A DNA stretch of 64,000 nucleotides from Flavobacterium muglaense (GTDB lineage: Bacteria > Bacteroidota > Bacteroidia > Flavobacteriales > Flavobacteriaceae): NCBI RefSeq assembly GCF_014305155.1, contig NZ_JACRUK010000004.1, positions 98,116-162,115 on the forward strand. The letters are read 5' to 3'. The position numbers and the translations under genes are program-made. Below the pieces are notes generated by a model. That model was not told where the DNA came from. It saw only the letters and a program-made list of their open reading frames with translations, and did no database searches. Shown here piece after piece: positions 8,793-18,119 of the stretch (position 1 is its first letter; every line of letters begins with the position of its first letter).

Positions 8793-8823
8793 TTACCAAC
8801 CCCAAATTGATAATTCACCAACT

Positions 8824-9762
8824 ATGAAAGGACCTTTATTTTACTCAAAAATACTACTCTTTGGAGAATACGGAATTATTCGTGACTCTAAGGGTTTGTC
8901 AATCCCTTATAATTTTTATAATGGTGCGTTAAAAAGAGACGAACATCCAACTGCAGAAGCCATAGCTTCAAATGCTAGTTTAAATCGCTTTGCGGTTTAT
9001 CTTGAAACGCTTCAACAAGAACAACCCACATTAGTAGCATTTGACTTAGCAACACTAAAAGAAGACATTGCAACAGGAATGTACTTTGATTCTAGCATAC
9101 CGCAAGGATATGGTGTAGGAAGTAGTGGAGCACTAGTTGCCGCTATTTATGACAAATATGCACACGACAAAATTACTGTTCTTGAAAATTTGACTCGTGA
9201 AAAATTATTACAGTTAAAAAATATATTTTCTCAAATGGAAAGTTTTTTCCACGGGAAAAGCTCTGGATTAGACCCATTGAATAGCTATTTGAGTATTCCT
9301 ATATTAATCAATTCTAAAGACAATATTGAAGCAACTGGCATTCCTAATCAAAGTTTTGACGGAAAAGGAGCTGTATTCTTATTGGATTCTGGAATTGTAG
9401 GTGAAACGGCACCAATGGTAAACATCTTTATGGAAAATTTAAAAGACAAAGGTTTCCGTGCGATGTTAAAAAACCAATTTGTAAAATACACAGATGCTTG
9501 TGTTGAAAACTTCCTAGGTGGTGATATGAAGTCATTATTTACCAACACTAAGAAATTATCTAAAGTTGTTTTAAATCATTTTAAACCAATGATTCCAGAA
9601 CAATTTCACGCAATTTGGCAACAAGGAATTGACACTAACGATTACTACTTAAAACTTTGCGGTTCAGGTGGTGGTGGTTACATCTTAGGTTTTACCGAAG
9701 ATCTAGAACGCGCCAAGGCATCATTGAAAGACTACAAACTAGAAGTTGTTTACCAATTTTAA
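8824..9762 (+). CDS. Mevalonate kinase-like GHMP kinase
   Basis: A 312-residue GHMP kinase with FYSKILLFGEYGII at the N-terminus, the phosphate-binding motif GYGVGSSGALVAAIY (about 98-112), a HGKSSGLDPLNSY segment (about 141-153) that resembles the catalytic Asp region of mevalonate kinases, and the C-terminal CGSGGGGYILGF motif. It probably phosphorylates mevalonate at the first ATP-dependent step of the pathway whose last step is encoded by mvaD upstream. No separate phosphomevalonate kinase is seen in this window. It lies 31 bp after the toxin gene with no obvious promoter of its own. Confidence 0.85.
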   Translation: MKGPLFYSKILLFGEYGIIRDSKGLSIPYNFYNGALKRDEHPTAEAIASNASLNRFAVYLETLQQEQPTLVAFDLATLKEDIATGMYFDSSIPQGYGVGSSGALVAAIYDKYAHDKITVLENLTREKLLQLKNIFSQMESFFHGKSSGLDPLNSYLSIPILINSKDNIEATGIPNQSFDGKGAVFLLDSGIVGETAPMVNIFMENLKDKGFRAMLKNQFVKYTDACVENFLGGDMKSLFTNTKKLSKVVLNHFKPMIPEQFHAIWQQGIDTNDYYLKLCGSGGGGYILGFTEDLERAKASLKDYKLEVVYQF

Positions 9763-9781
9763 TCAACAACTAAAACGATAC

Positions 9782-9817
9782 ATAAAGCTTAAAATTCACA
9801 GTAATTTTAAGCTTTAT
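9782..9817 (+). terminator. Terminator after the mevalonate kinase gene
   Basis: A perfect 15-bp stem (arms ATAAAGCTTAAAATT and its complement, 6-nt loop) followed by an AT-rich ATTTT tail. Confidence 0.6.
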
Positions 9818-9864
9818 TATTTTAAAAAAGTAGGAAATTGAATAGAAAGCACAAACTATTGATT

Positions 9865-10791
9865 ATGAAGGCTATTAGTTTATTCTCGGTAATTAGAGGA
9901 TACAACATACCTATAATTATCTTGGCTCAATACCTTTCGGCCATATTTATTCTCGCACCCGAAAAAAGAGCTTTAGCTATATTATTAGATCTAAATTTAT
10001 TTTTACTAGTATCAGCCTCTGCAATTACTATTGCTTCTGGATACATCATCAATAATTTCTACGACAGCCAGAAAGATTTAATTAACCGTCCTAATAAGTC
10101 AACTCTAGATCGATTAGTGAGTCAGTCTACCAAACTTAAAGTTTACTTTTCGCTTAATTTTTTGGCGGCAGTGCTAGCTCTTTTCTCTTCTTGGCAAGCC
10201 TTTATATTCTTTTCGGTTTACATATTTATGATTTGGTTCTATTCTCATAAAATAAAAAAATACGCTGTAATAGGAAACCTAACCGCAACATTGATGGCTG
10301 TAATACCGTTTTTTGCCATTATGCTTCATTATTACAACAACATTAGTTTTGAAGAAATAGAAAACTACAAAGGACACTTTGCCGTGATTTTTGCACATGC
10401 TTGTTTTTTATTTCTATTGTTATTAATTCGAGAAATGATCAAGGACTTAGAGAATTTAAAAGGAGATTTGGCAAATAATTACCAAACCATCCCAATCCGG
10501 TTTGGTGAAAAGGTTTCGAAAAAAATCATAACAGTATTGACATTATTTACAATTGTACCGGTCTATGTTTTGGTTGACATTTATGATGTGGGCTATATGG
10601 ACATCTATTTTTACTCTTGTTTTATTATACTTATTTTCTTTTTATTGTATTTATGGAAATCCAATCAAAAAGGGCAGTATTTACTACTACATAATGTTTT
10701 GAAATTTCTTATTGTAGCAGGTGTTTTCTGTATTGTATTGATCAACCCTACTGTTTTGTGGAATGGCAAAAAACTGTTGCTATTAGTTTAA
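9865..10791 (+). CDS. UbiA-family prenyltransferase
   Basis: A 308-residue polytopic membrane protein (eight or nine predicted helices) with both Asp-rich UbiA motifs: NNFYDSQKDLINRP (about residues 63-76) and REMIKDLENLKGD near residue 190. Such enzymes transfer prenyl groups from diphosphate donors. Flavobacterial members are often annotated as geranylgeranylglycerol-phosphate geranylgeranyltransferase, but the acceptor cannot be told from sequence. I prefer the ATG at 9865 to the TTG at 9838 because the conserved N-terminus begins there. It follows the mevalonate genes, which supply isoprenoid precursors, but behind a hairpin. Confidence 0.85.
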   Translation: MKAISLFSVIRGYNIPIIILAQYLSAIFILAPEKRALAILLDLNLFLLVSASAITIASGYIINNFYDSQKDLINRPNKSTLDRLVSQSTKLKVYFSLNFLAAVLALFSSWQAFIFFSVYIFMIWFYSHKIKKYAVIGNLTATLMAVIPFFAIMLHYYNNISFEEIENYKGHFAVIFAHACFLFLLLLIREMIKDLENLKGDLANNYQTIPIRFGEKVSKKIITVLTLFTIVPVYVLVDIYDVGYMDIYFYSCFIILIFFLLYLWKSNQKGQYLLLHNVLKFLIVAGVFCIVLINPTVLWNGKKLLLLV

Positions 10792-10828
10792 AAACGACTT
10801 CTTTTGGACTAGAAACGGGATCGTATCA

Positions 10829-10909
10829 CTAGCCCTGATTGCAACGGCATCCTTTTACTTTTTTTTTCAAAAAAAGTAAAAGATATAGTGAAAAGCAGGA
10901 AATAGCTCC
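10829..10909. ncRNA. Structured intergenic element of unknown function
   Basis: A perfect 14-bp hairpin (arms CTTTTACTTTTTTT and its complement, 3-nt loop, 10852-10882) sits between flanking conserved-looking blocks CTAGCCCTGATTGCAACGG and GTGAAAAGCAGGAAATAG. The flanks can pair with each other through CTA/TAG and CCTG/CAGG. I recall similar blocks repeated in intergenic regions of other flavobacteria; whether it belongs to a named RNA family such as Flavo-1 I cannot confirm. It lies in the 234-bp gap before the pseudouridine synthase gene. Confidence 0.4.
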
Positions 10910-10999
10910 AAATAAACAAACTTCCCTTACATTATATCGCTATGTGCTACTGTTTTAGCATTTTACTTTATAGTTATCGATTAGCAATTATTTAAATAC

Positions 11000-11007
11000 T
11001 ATCTTTG
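11000..11007 (+). promoter_or_regulatory. Bacteroidetes -7 box of the pseudouridine synthase gene
   Basis: TATCTTTG, 18 bp before the ATG, an exact TAnnTTTG match. Confidence 0.6.
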
Positions 11008-11025
11008 CACAAATTATAGAATATT

Positions 11026-11934
11026 ATGAATAACAAGGAAGGCAATAATAAAAAAAGCGGTGCTAGACCTACGAGTTCTAGACCTAGCTCAAATAAGCCA
11101 AAACCTGCGATGCAAAAAAGGGCACAAGGGCCTAAAAAAGTAAAAGTAAATACTAAGGTTGCTGAAGTCGTTTCGGATAAAGTAGAAAAAAAACCGAATC
11201 AGGCTCCAAAAAGACCTAAGGTAAAAGATGAAATTCGTTTGAATAAATATATCGCCAATTCTGGCGCTTGTTCACGTCGTGATGCTGATATTTACATTCA
11301 GTCTGGAACGGTAAAAGTAAATGGAATTGCCGTTACCGAAATGGGATACATGGTAAAACCAGGTGATGTTGTAAACTTTGACGGTGTAAAATTGACACCA
11401 GAGAAAAAAGTATACATCTTACTGAACAAACCTAAAAACTTTACAACAGCATTTGACGAAGGTCAAGAGTTTCGTAATGTTTTAGAATTAGTAAAAGGTT
11501 CTACTACTGCCAAAATTGGAGCTGTAGGAAGAATGGATAAAAATACGACTGGTTTATTATTGTTTACCAATGATACTGACATGATTCGTAAATTTACATT
11601 ACCAACAAACAAATCATCAAAAATCTACCAAGTTTCACTAGATAAAAACTTGAAATTTGAAGACCTAGAAAAAATCAACAAAGGACTTGTTCTTGATGGA
11701 CACCGCGTTTATGTTGAAGATGTAAGTTACATTGACGGAGAAGCGAAAAGCGAAATAGGTTTAAAACTAAGATCGGCTAACGTAAAAGTAGTTCGATCAA
11801 TATTTGAACATTTTAGTTATGATGTTTTAAGAATTGACCGTGTTTCTTTTGCAGGTTTGACAAAGAAAAACTTACCAAGAGGAAACTGGAGATTACTTAC
11901 AGAACAAGAAATCATCAATTTGAAAAACGTATAA
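11026..11934 (+). CDS. RsuA/RluB/RluE-family pseudouridine synthase
   Basis: A 302-residue protein. The first 65 residues form a basic, Pro/Lys-rich disordered tail. An S4 RNA-binding domain follows (IRLNKYIANSGACSRRDADIYI, about 68-125), then the RsuA-type catalytic domain with the GAVGRMDKNTTGLLLFTND motif (about 165-183), whose Asp is the catalytic residue of the family. It probably converts a uridine in ribosomal RNA (23S or 16S) to pseudouridine. The basic extension is common in Bacteroidetes members. The exact target nucleotide is not predictable here. Confidence 0.92.
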   Translation: MNNKEGNNKKSGARPTSSRPSSNKPKPAMQKRAQGPKKVKVNTKVAEVVSDKVEKKPNQAPKRPKVKDEIRLNKYIANSGACSRRDADIYIQSGTVKVNGIAVTEMGYMVKPGDVVNFDGVKLTPEKKVYILLNKPKNFTTAFDEGQEFRNVLELVKGSTTAKIGAVGRMDKNTTGLLLFTNDTDMIRKFTLPTNKSSKIYQVSLDKNLKFEDLEKINKGLVLDGHRVYVEDVSYIDGEAKSEIGLKLRSANVKVVRSIFEHFSYDVLRIDRVSFAGLTKKNLPRGNWRLLTEQEIINLKNV

Positions 11935-11960
11935 ATCGCTTTTCAATAGCATAAAAAGTC

Positions 11961-11991
11961 AAAAATCCTTTTCTTCGTGAATAGGATTTTT
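11961..11991 (+). terminator. Terminator after the pseudouridine synthase gene
   Basis: Arms AAAAATCCT and AGGATTTTT around a 13-nt loop, followed by further T residues. Confidence 0.65.
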
Positions 11992-12011
11992 TTTACAACA
12001 AAGCCAAGCCC

Positions 12012-12374
12012 ATGACCCCCGAAAAACTGCAATCAATTGCCTTTAAATGGATCGAAACATTCAATAACAAAGAGCTCGAAAAACTACTAGCGCTTTATGA
12101 TGATGACGCCATACATTACAGTCCCAAATTGAAAACCCACCAACCTGAAACCAACGGTTTTGTGACCGGAAAAAACGCTTTGCGCAACTGGTGGCAGGAC
12201 GCATTTGACAGACTCCCTAGTTTGAACTACAAACTAACATCAGTGACCGCTAATGGCGACCGCGTTTTTATGGAATACACTCGCCTTGTTGCCAATGAAG
12301 AACCAATGCCCATTGCCGAAGTTCTTGATATTAGAGAAGATAAAATAATAAGCTCTAGAGTCTACCACGGTTAA
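12012..12374 (+). CDS. SnoaL/NTF2-like protein
   Basis: A 120-residue protein with the NTF2-like pattern: an N-terminal helix (IAFKWIETFNNKELEKLLALY), DDAIHYSP, then a helix NALRNWWQDAFDRLP and strands ending YTRLVANEEPMPIAEVLDIREDKI. SnoaL-like proteins are small cone-shaped folds that include ketosteroid isomerase-like enzymes and ligand-binding proteins; no catalytic dyad is evident here. It lies alone between two larger genes and is probably cytosolic. Confidence 0.75.
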   Translation: MTPEKLQSIAFKWIETFNNKELEKLLALYDDDAIHYSPKLKTHQPETNGFVTGKNALRNWWQDAFDRLPSLNYKLTSVTANGDRVFMEYTRLVANEEPMPIAEVLDIREDKIISSRVYHG

Positions 12375-12428
12375 ATTATTGTTTTTCCAAATTTTATCAT
12401 AGCTTTACATATCATAAATTAAAAAATC

Positions 12429-14192
12429 ATGAAAAAGACCCCACTAATTTTAATTGCAATTCTAGTCTCTACATTCTTAGTTAACTGTAAATCAGAAAAA
12501 AACAAAGTTGATTTTTCGACCATTACTAAAAACTATTTTGACGATAAAAACGCCCTTGATCCATTAAGCGCCACTCAAAGTGGACAAAATGAATACAACG
12601 ACAAATTGCAATTTGAGATGACGGATAGTTATAGAAAATCGCAATTGGATTTTTTCAACAAATACGAAAGCACCTTAGATTCTATCGATGAGAAAGAACT
12701 ATCTGCGGAAGAAAAGAACAGCTACGAAATCATTAAGTGGGAAGTAAGCGTTGGAAAAAAATTATTAGACCAACCTACAAACCTGATGCCTATTCACCAA
12801 TTTTGGGGAACCCATTTAACCATGGGACAATATGCTGGCGGAACAAGTGGTCAACCCTTCAAAACCGAAAAAGACTATACTAATTTCCTAAAACGAATGG
12901 ACTTATATAGTGTATGGATTGACTCGGCTATGGTGTATATGAAAAAGGGAATCCGCAAAGGCGCAGTTTTACCTAAATCTTTAACCGAGAAGGTGATTCC
13001 GCAATTTGCCGAAATGGCAACTCCTAACGTGGAGGACAACCTATTTTATTCGGCTATAAAAATAATGCCCGATGCATTTTCAGATGCTACCAAAAAAGAT
13101 TTAACAGCTAAATACACTGCAACGATCAATGACAAATTGATTCCGCAATATAAAAAAATGGCCGAATTCCTTAAAAAGGAATACTTGCCAGCTTCACGAT
13201 CAACAAGCGGAATAGGCAGTTTGCCATTTGGCAAAGAACTCTATGCTGCTTATGTCAAGCAATGGACTACTACTGAAATGACTCCAGAAGAAATTCACGA
13301 ATTGGGATTAAAAGAAGTGGCGCGCATTAATGCCGAAATGGAAAAGGTAAAAAATCAAGTTGGTTTCAAAGGAACGTTAATTGACTTTTTTGAATACGTA
13401 AGAAACAAACCAGAATTAAAACCATTCAAAAAACCAGAAGAAGTAATTGCTAACTTCAACCGAATCTACAGTGTAATTAAACCAAACGTAGACAAGTTAT
13501 TCTCTTTGCAACCCAAAACAAAATTTGAAATAAGAAGAACCGAGGCCTTTAGAGAAAAAACCGCAAGTGCCGAATACAGTCAAGGAACTGCCGATGGATC
13601 TCGACCAGGTATTTTTTATGTTCCCATTCCAGATGTAAAAGAATACAATATGTATGGTGATGAAGATTTGTTTTTACACGAAGCAATTCCTGGACATCAT
13701 TTCCAAATTTCGTTACAACAAGAAAATGCTAGTCTTCCTGATTTTAGAAAATTCAACTGGTTTGGTGCTTATGGCGAAGGCTGGGCATTATATACTGAGA
13801 GCTTAGGAAAAGAACTTGGTTTATATAAAGATCCTTATCAATATTTTGGGATGTTAGGAAACGAAATGCACCGCGCCGTACGTTTAGTAGTAGATACGGG
13901 CTTGCACAGTAAAGGATGGACTCGTGAACAAGCGATTAAATATTCTCTTGAAAACGAAGCCGAAAGTGAAGCAAGTATCACTACCGAAATCGAGCGCTAC
14001 ATGGCCATCCCCGGTCAAGCTTTGTCATACAAAATAGGACAACTAAAAATAATGGAATTACGTAAAAGAGCACAAGATAAAATGGGCGCAAAATTTGATA
14101 TTAAAAAGTTCCATGAAATGGTATTAGAATCTGGTGTAATGCCACTCGCTTTATTAGAGAAAAAAATTGACGAATGGATTGCAAGTAAATAG
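12429..14192 (+). CDS. DUF885-family lipoprotein, putative metallopeptidase
   Basis: A 587-residue protein with a lipoprotein signal (TFLVNC, lipidated Cys at about residue 20). The DUF885 core carries HEAIPGHH at residues 417-424, which resembles a zinc-binding HExxxHH-type motif, and a conserved GEGWALYTESLG segment with a Glu that could be a further ligand. Family members are regarded as metallopeptidase-like proteins of the cell envelope. It is transcribed alone and ends at a strong terminator. Peptidase activity is inferred from family knowledge, not shown. Confidence 0.88.
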   Translation: MKKTPLILIAILVSTFLVNCKSEKNKVDFSTITKNYFDDKNALDPLSATQSGQNEYNDKLQFEMTDSYRKSQLDFFNKYESTLDSIDEKELSAEEKNSYEIIKWEVSVGKKLLDQPTNLMPIHQFWGTHLTMGQYAGGTSGQPFKTEKDYTNFLKRMDLYSVWIDSAMVYMKKGIRKGAVLPKSLTEKVIPQFAEMATPNVEDNLFYSAIKIMPDAFSDATKKDLTAKYTATINDKLIPQYKKMAEFLKKEYLPASRSTSGIGSLPFGKELYAAYVKQWTTTEMTPEEIHELGLKEVARINAEMEKVKNQVGFKGTLIDFFEYVRNKPELKPFKKPEEVIANFNRIYSVIKPNVDKLFSLQPKTKFEIRRTEAFREKTASAEYSQGTADGSRPGIFYVPIPDVKEYNMYGDEDLFLHEAIPGHHFQISLQQENASLPDFRKFNWFGAYGEGWALYTESLGKELGLYKDPYQYFGMLGNEMHRAVRLVVDTGLHSKGWTREQAIKYSLENEAESEASITTEIERYMAIPGQALSYKIGQLKIMELRKRAQDKMGAKFDIKKFHEMVLESGVMPLALLEKKIDEWIASK

Positions 14193-14218
14193 TTTGTTCG
14201 AAAAAAAATACAATTACC

Positions 14219-14254
14219 AAAAAGTCTCATTGAATAAAAACAATGAGACTTTTT
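14219..14254 (+). terminator. Terminator after the DUF885 gene
   Basis: A perfect 14-bp stem (arms AAAAAGTCTCATTG and its complement, 8-nt loop) running into seven T. The following 200 bp before the GH3 gene are AT-rich and hold nothing else I can name. Confidence 0.85.
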
Positions 14255-14480
14255 TTATGTCTATTTTTTTCAAATCTACTTTCCTAAAGTATAATTATTA
14301 GACTATAAATAAGCACTAATTTTTACAAACGAAAACGTTAAAGTTCGATAAAACAATAAGTATACCATTGCCAAAGAATCAATAACTTTAAAAAATACCT
14401 ACTTTTAAAAATAGAAAAAATAAAAAAACAGCTCCTTTTTTTTGTTTTTTATTTTTAAATCAACCCAAATCTATTAACAA

Positions 14481-16739
14481 ATGAAAAAAACAATTTTACT
14501 ATTATTGGTTCTTTGCTTTTCAGTAAATGCATCCTTTAGTCAAAATAACAAAGTTGAAATTGATAAAAAAGTATCCGAACTACTTGCTAAAATGACTCTG
14601 GAAGAAAAAGTAGGTCAGATGACACAAATGACAGTGACTAATTTTGAAGCAAAAGGGCAACCCGGCGTTTTTGATATGGTTAAATTAAAAGAAGCAATCC
14701 AGAATTACCATATCGGTTCTATGCTAAATGTCCCAAATCCTGGAGCCCCTACCATTCAAAGATGGAAAGAAGTTATTACTACCATTAACAATGAAGCCAA
14801 CAAAACAAGATTAAAAATCCCGGTTTTATACGGTATTGATGCCATTCATGGGTCTAGCTATACTGCTGGAGCTACATTATTTCCACAACAAATAGGAATT
14901 GCAGCTACCTTTAATACCGAAATTGCAAAAAGAGGATCAGAAATATCCGCTTACGAAACAAGAGCTTCCTCTATTCCATGGGTTTTCTCTCCAGATTTAG
15001 ACTTACCACGCAATCCATCTTGGTCAAGAATGTGGGAATCATTTGGTGAAGATGCGTATTTATCGTCTCAAATGGGCGCTGCAATGGTCGCTGGTTTCGA
15101 AGGAAACGATGTGGGTTCAAAATACCATGTAGCCTCTTGTATGAAACATTTCATAGGCTACGGAAGCACAACGACTGGAAAAGACAGAACACCTAGCATA
15201 ATCCCTGAACGTGTTTTAAGACAGTTTGATTTAACCATTTATCAAGCCGCAATAAAAGCAGGTTCTAAAAGTATTATGATAAGCTCAGGAGAAATAAATG
15301 GTACTCCCGTTCATGCAAGCAAGCACTTGGTTACTGATATCTTGAAAAACGAATTAGGTTTTCAAGGCGTTGTAGTGACTGACTGGAAAGACATTATCTA
15401 TTTGTACACAAGACATAAAGTGGCCGAAAACAATAGAGACGCAGTTAGAATATCTGTTATGGCAGGTATCGATATGAGTATGGTTCCCGAAGATTATACC
15501 TTTTACACGGATTTACTAGATCTAGTAAACAAAGGCGAAGTACCAATGTCAAGAATTGACGATGCGGTTGCCAGAATCTTACGAATGAAATATGAAGTAA
15601 ATTTATTTCAAAACAATATAGCTGATTTAAAAGATTATCCCAAATTTGGTTCTCAAGAATTTATCGATGTTGCTTATAATGCGGCAGCCGAATCTATTAC
15701 CTTATTAAAAAACACAGCTGCTGTTTTACCTTTAAACAAATCCGAAAAAATACTAGTTACTGGTCCTACGGCTAATAGTATGAAATACCTAAATGGAGGA
15801 TGGTCTTACAACTGGCAAGGCGAAAACTCAGACAAGTATGCGGCTGACAAGTCTACTGTTTTAGAAGCATTAGAAAACAAAATAGGAAAACAAAACGTAC
15901 TGTACACTGCTGGAGCTGATCTTGAAAAAGAAAACGAGGACGAAATTCAAAAAGCAGTAGCACTAGCCAAAGACGCTTCGAAAATAATTTTATGTCTAGG
16001 TGAAAAAAACTATACTGAAACGCCTGGTGACATTAGTAATTTATACCTGAGCAAATCACAAATAAATTTAGCTTTGGCTTTATCAAAACTGAACAAGCCA
16101 ATTATTTTAGTTTTAAACGAAGGAAGACCCAGAATCATCAGCGATTTTGAAGACAAAATGAATGCTGTAGTTCAATGTTACCTACCCGGAAACGAAGGAG
16201 CACGCGCACTAGCCGATATTCTTTACGGTGATGTAAACCCAAGCGGACGCATTCCTTATAACTACCCTAGATACACGAACTCATTAGAAAAATACAATAG
16301 AAAATACACGGAGAGTTTAGGTGACGAAGAGCAAAATAACGATGCACAATATCAAAAAAGTTATTCTCCGCAATACGAATTTGGAACTGGATTATCGTAT
16401 ACTACTTTTGAATATTCAAATTTAGCAATTGACAAATCAGAGATCAACCATACTGATGCAATCACCGTAACTGTTGATGTGAAAAATACGGGGAAACGAG
16501 CTGGAAAAGAAGCTGTTTTACTTTATCTATCTGACAAAGTAGCTAGTATCACACCTGAAGTAAAAGCATTGAAACGTTTCGAAAAAATCAATTTGGAACC
16601 AAACCAAACAAAAACCGTAACCTTTACCCTAAACCAAAAAGACTTGCAATTTGTAGGTGAAGATTTAAAATGGGTAGCCGAAAACGGAACTTTCAACATT
16701 CAAATTGGAACACAAAATAAAAATTTTGTATTAAAATAA
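14481..16739 (+). CDS. bglX: Glycoside hydrolase family 3 beta-glucosidase
   Basis: A 752-residue secreted or periplasmic enzyme. A signal peptide (LLLVLCFSVNASFSQ) is followed by the GH3 TIM barrel (VGQMTQMT, PVLYGIDAIHG, then the nucleophile region GVVVTDWKDI with Asp at about residue 301), the alpha/beta sandwich domain (SITLLKN, NEGRPRIISDF) and a C-terminal fibronectin-like domain (VDVKNTGKRAGKEAVLLYLSD). Domain order and length match BglX-type beta-glucosidases that release glucose from cello- or related oligosaccharides. It is not placed in a SusCD polysaccharide utilisation locus here. Confidence 0.92.
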   Translation: MKKTILLLLVLCFSVNASFSQNNKVEIDKKVSELLAKMTLEEKVGQMTQMTVTNFEAKGQPGVFDMVKLKEAIQNYHIGSMLNVPNPGAPTIQRWKEVITTINNEANKTRLKIPVLYGIDAIHGSSYTAGATLFPQQIGIAATFNTEIAKRGSEISAYETRASSIPWVFSPDLDLPRNPSWSRMWESFGEDAYLSSQMGAAMVAGFEGNDVGSKYHVASCMKHFIGYGSTTTGKDRTPSIIPERVLRQFDLTIYQAAIKAGSKSIMISSGEINGTPVHASKHLVTDILKNELGFQGVVVTDWKDIIYLYTRHKVAENNRDAVRISVMAGIDMSMVPEDYTFYTDLLDLVNKGEVPMSRIDDAVARILRMKYEVNLFQNNIADLKDYPKFGSQEFIDVAYNAAAESITLLKNTAAVLPLNKSEKILVTGPTANSMKYLNGGWSYNWQGENSDKYAADKSTVLEALENKIGKQNVLYTAGADLEKENEDEIQKAVALAKDASKIILCLGEKNYTETPGDISNLYLSKSQINLALALSKLNKPIILVLNEGRPRIISDFEDKMNAVVQCYLPGNEGARALADILYGDVNPSGRIPYNYPRYTNSLEKYNRKYTESLGDEEQNNDAQYQKSYSPQYEFGTGLSYTTFEYSNLAIDKSEINHTDAITVTVDVKNTGKRAGKEAVLLYLSDKVASITPEVKALKRFEKINLEPNQTKTVTFTLNQKDLQFVGEDLKWVAENGTFNIQIGTQNKNFVLK

Positions 16740-16761
16740 AAACAAATCTATAAATCATACG

Positions 16762-16790
16762 GTAAAGGCTTCTCATTGAGAAGCCTTTAC
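16762..16790. terminator. Hairpin terminator after the GH3 gene
   Basis: A perfect 14-bp stem with a single central base (GTAAAGGCTTCTCA arm). Its core GCTTCTCA/TTGAGAAGC is also found in the hairpin at 17995-18016 on the other side of chrA. Confidence 0.7.
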
Positions 16791-16908
16791 TATTTAACAA
16801 CCTTGCGGCCCAATAAAAAACAGAAAACTTAGCAAACAAATAATCTAAAAACGCAAGACTACTCTCATTTTATAATTATTTTAGCGCAATCAGACCTTTA
16901 TACAACCA

Positions 16909-17976
16909 ATGACGCACCAAAACACTTTAAAAGAAATAGCTCAATTATTTTTAAAACTAGGTATTATAGGCTTTGGCGGACCCGCAGCTCATATTGCCAT
17001 GATGCGACAAGAAGTGGTTATAAAAAGAAAATGGCTCACCGAGGAACACTTTTTAGACCTCATAGGAGCAACCAGTTTGATTCCGGGGCCAAATAGCACC
17101 GAAATGGCTATCCATATTGGTCGCGAAAGAGGTGGCGCAAAGGGTTTGATTATTGCCGGCCTCTGCTTCATCTTACCCGCGGTAATCCTAACCGGAATTA
17201 TAGCACACTATTACAAGGAATACGGTCAATTGCCCGAAGCACAATCTTTTCTTTTTGGTATAAAACCTGCTATCATCGCCATCATTCTAGCCGCTATTTT
17301 TCCACTGGCCAAAAAATCAGTTAAAACCAAAACACTGGCACTTATTGGAATTCTAGCTCTTAGTCTTTCGATTTTAAAAATAAACGAAATCTACATTCTA
17401 TTTGGCTCGGGTTTCTTGGCTTTATTGTATTCGAAAATAAAAAACCAACAAACGCTTACATTAATTCCGCTAACCGCTTTTCAATTCATAAAAACAACTG
17501 TTGTTACTGCAACCAACTGGAATCTTTTTTTGCTATTTTTAAAAATAGGTGCTGTATTATACGGAAGTGGATACGTATTTTTTCCATTTCTAGATACGGA
17601 ATTAGTCGCAACTGGTATAATGTCGCGAGCCACTTTGGTTGATGCTATCGCCATTGGACAGTTTACGCCAGGCCCTGTTTTTTCGTCTGTAACCTTTATT
17701 GGATATCAAATCAATGGCCTTTTAGGAGCAATAGTAGCGACAATTGCCATATTTATTCCGTCTTTTTTGTTTGTAGCCCTACTCAATCCCTTGGTAAAAA
17801 AACTAAGAAGCAAGCCAGCAATTGCCGTTTTTCTTGACGCGGTAAACGTGGCATCTGTAACAATTATCATCGCAGTTTGTTATAAAATGGGAACTGATTC
17901 TATTGTAGATTGGCGCAGGTTATTTATTGACCCAAATTCCATAATTTACTCCTACAATTTCGTACGCTACAAATAA
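16909..17976 (+). CDS. chrA: ChrA-family chromate transporter, C-terminally truncated
   Basis: A 355-residue membrane protein with the two homologous halves of long ChrA proteins: KLGIIGFGGPAAHIAMM and ATSLIPGPNSTEMAIHIG in the first half, KIGAVLYGSGYVFFPFL and AIGQFTPGPVFSSVTFIGY in the second. The family exports chromate, and some members transport sulfate-like anions. The second half stops soon after the TDSIVDWR segment; the last one or two helices expected in full-length proteins (about 35-45 residues, from memory) are missing, and the final residues are non-hydrophobic and look unrelated. Neither other frame rescues the tail. It ends 44 bp from tRNA-Leu. It may be a decaying gene. Confidence 0.8.
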   Translation: MTHQNTLKEIAQLFLKLGIIGFGGPAAHIAMMRQEVVIKRKWLTEEHFLDLIGATSLIPGPNSTEMAIHIGRERGGAKGLIIAGLCFILPAVILTGIIAHYYKEYGQLPEAQSFLFGIKPAIIAIILAAIFPLAKKSVKTKTLALIGILALSLSILKINEIYILFGSGFLALLYSKIKNQQTLTLIPLTAFQFIKTTVVTATNWNLFLLFLKIGAVLYGSGYVFFPFLDTELVATGIMSRATLVDAIAIGQFTPGPVFSSVTFIGYQINGLLGAIVATIAIFIPSFLFVALLNPLVKKLRSKPAIAVFLDAVNVASVTIIIAVCYKMGTDSIVDWRRLFIDPNSIIYSYNFVRYK

Positions 17977-17994
17977 AAATAAAGCACAAAAAAA

Positions 17995-18016
17995 AAGCTT
18001 CTCAATTGAGAAGCTT
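17995..18016. terminator. Bidirectional terminator between chrA and tRNA-Leu
   Basis: A perfect 22-bp palindrome (AAGCTTCTCAA arm) flanked by A-runs on the left and T-runs on the right, so it can end transcripts from both sides. Confidence 0.85.
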
Positions 18017-18019
18017 TTT

Positions 18020-18104
18020 TGGTGCGGATAATAGGACTCGAACCTACACGCCTTGCGGCACCAGATCCTAAGTCTGGCATGTCTACCAATTTCACCATAT
18101 CCGC
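18020..18104 (-). tRNA. tRNA-Leu (anticodon TAG)
   Basis: Read on the minus strand, the acceptor stem GCGGATA pairs with TATCCGC, followed by A and an encoded CCA. The anticodon arm CCAGA-CTTAGGA-TCTGG gives anticodon TAG. A long variable arm (class II) and the T-arm GGTTCGAGTCC are present. The 85 nt include CCA. Confidence 0.96.
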
Positions 18105-18119
18105 GTGCAATTGTGGGTG

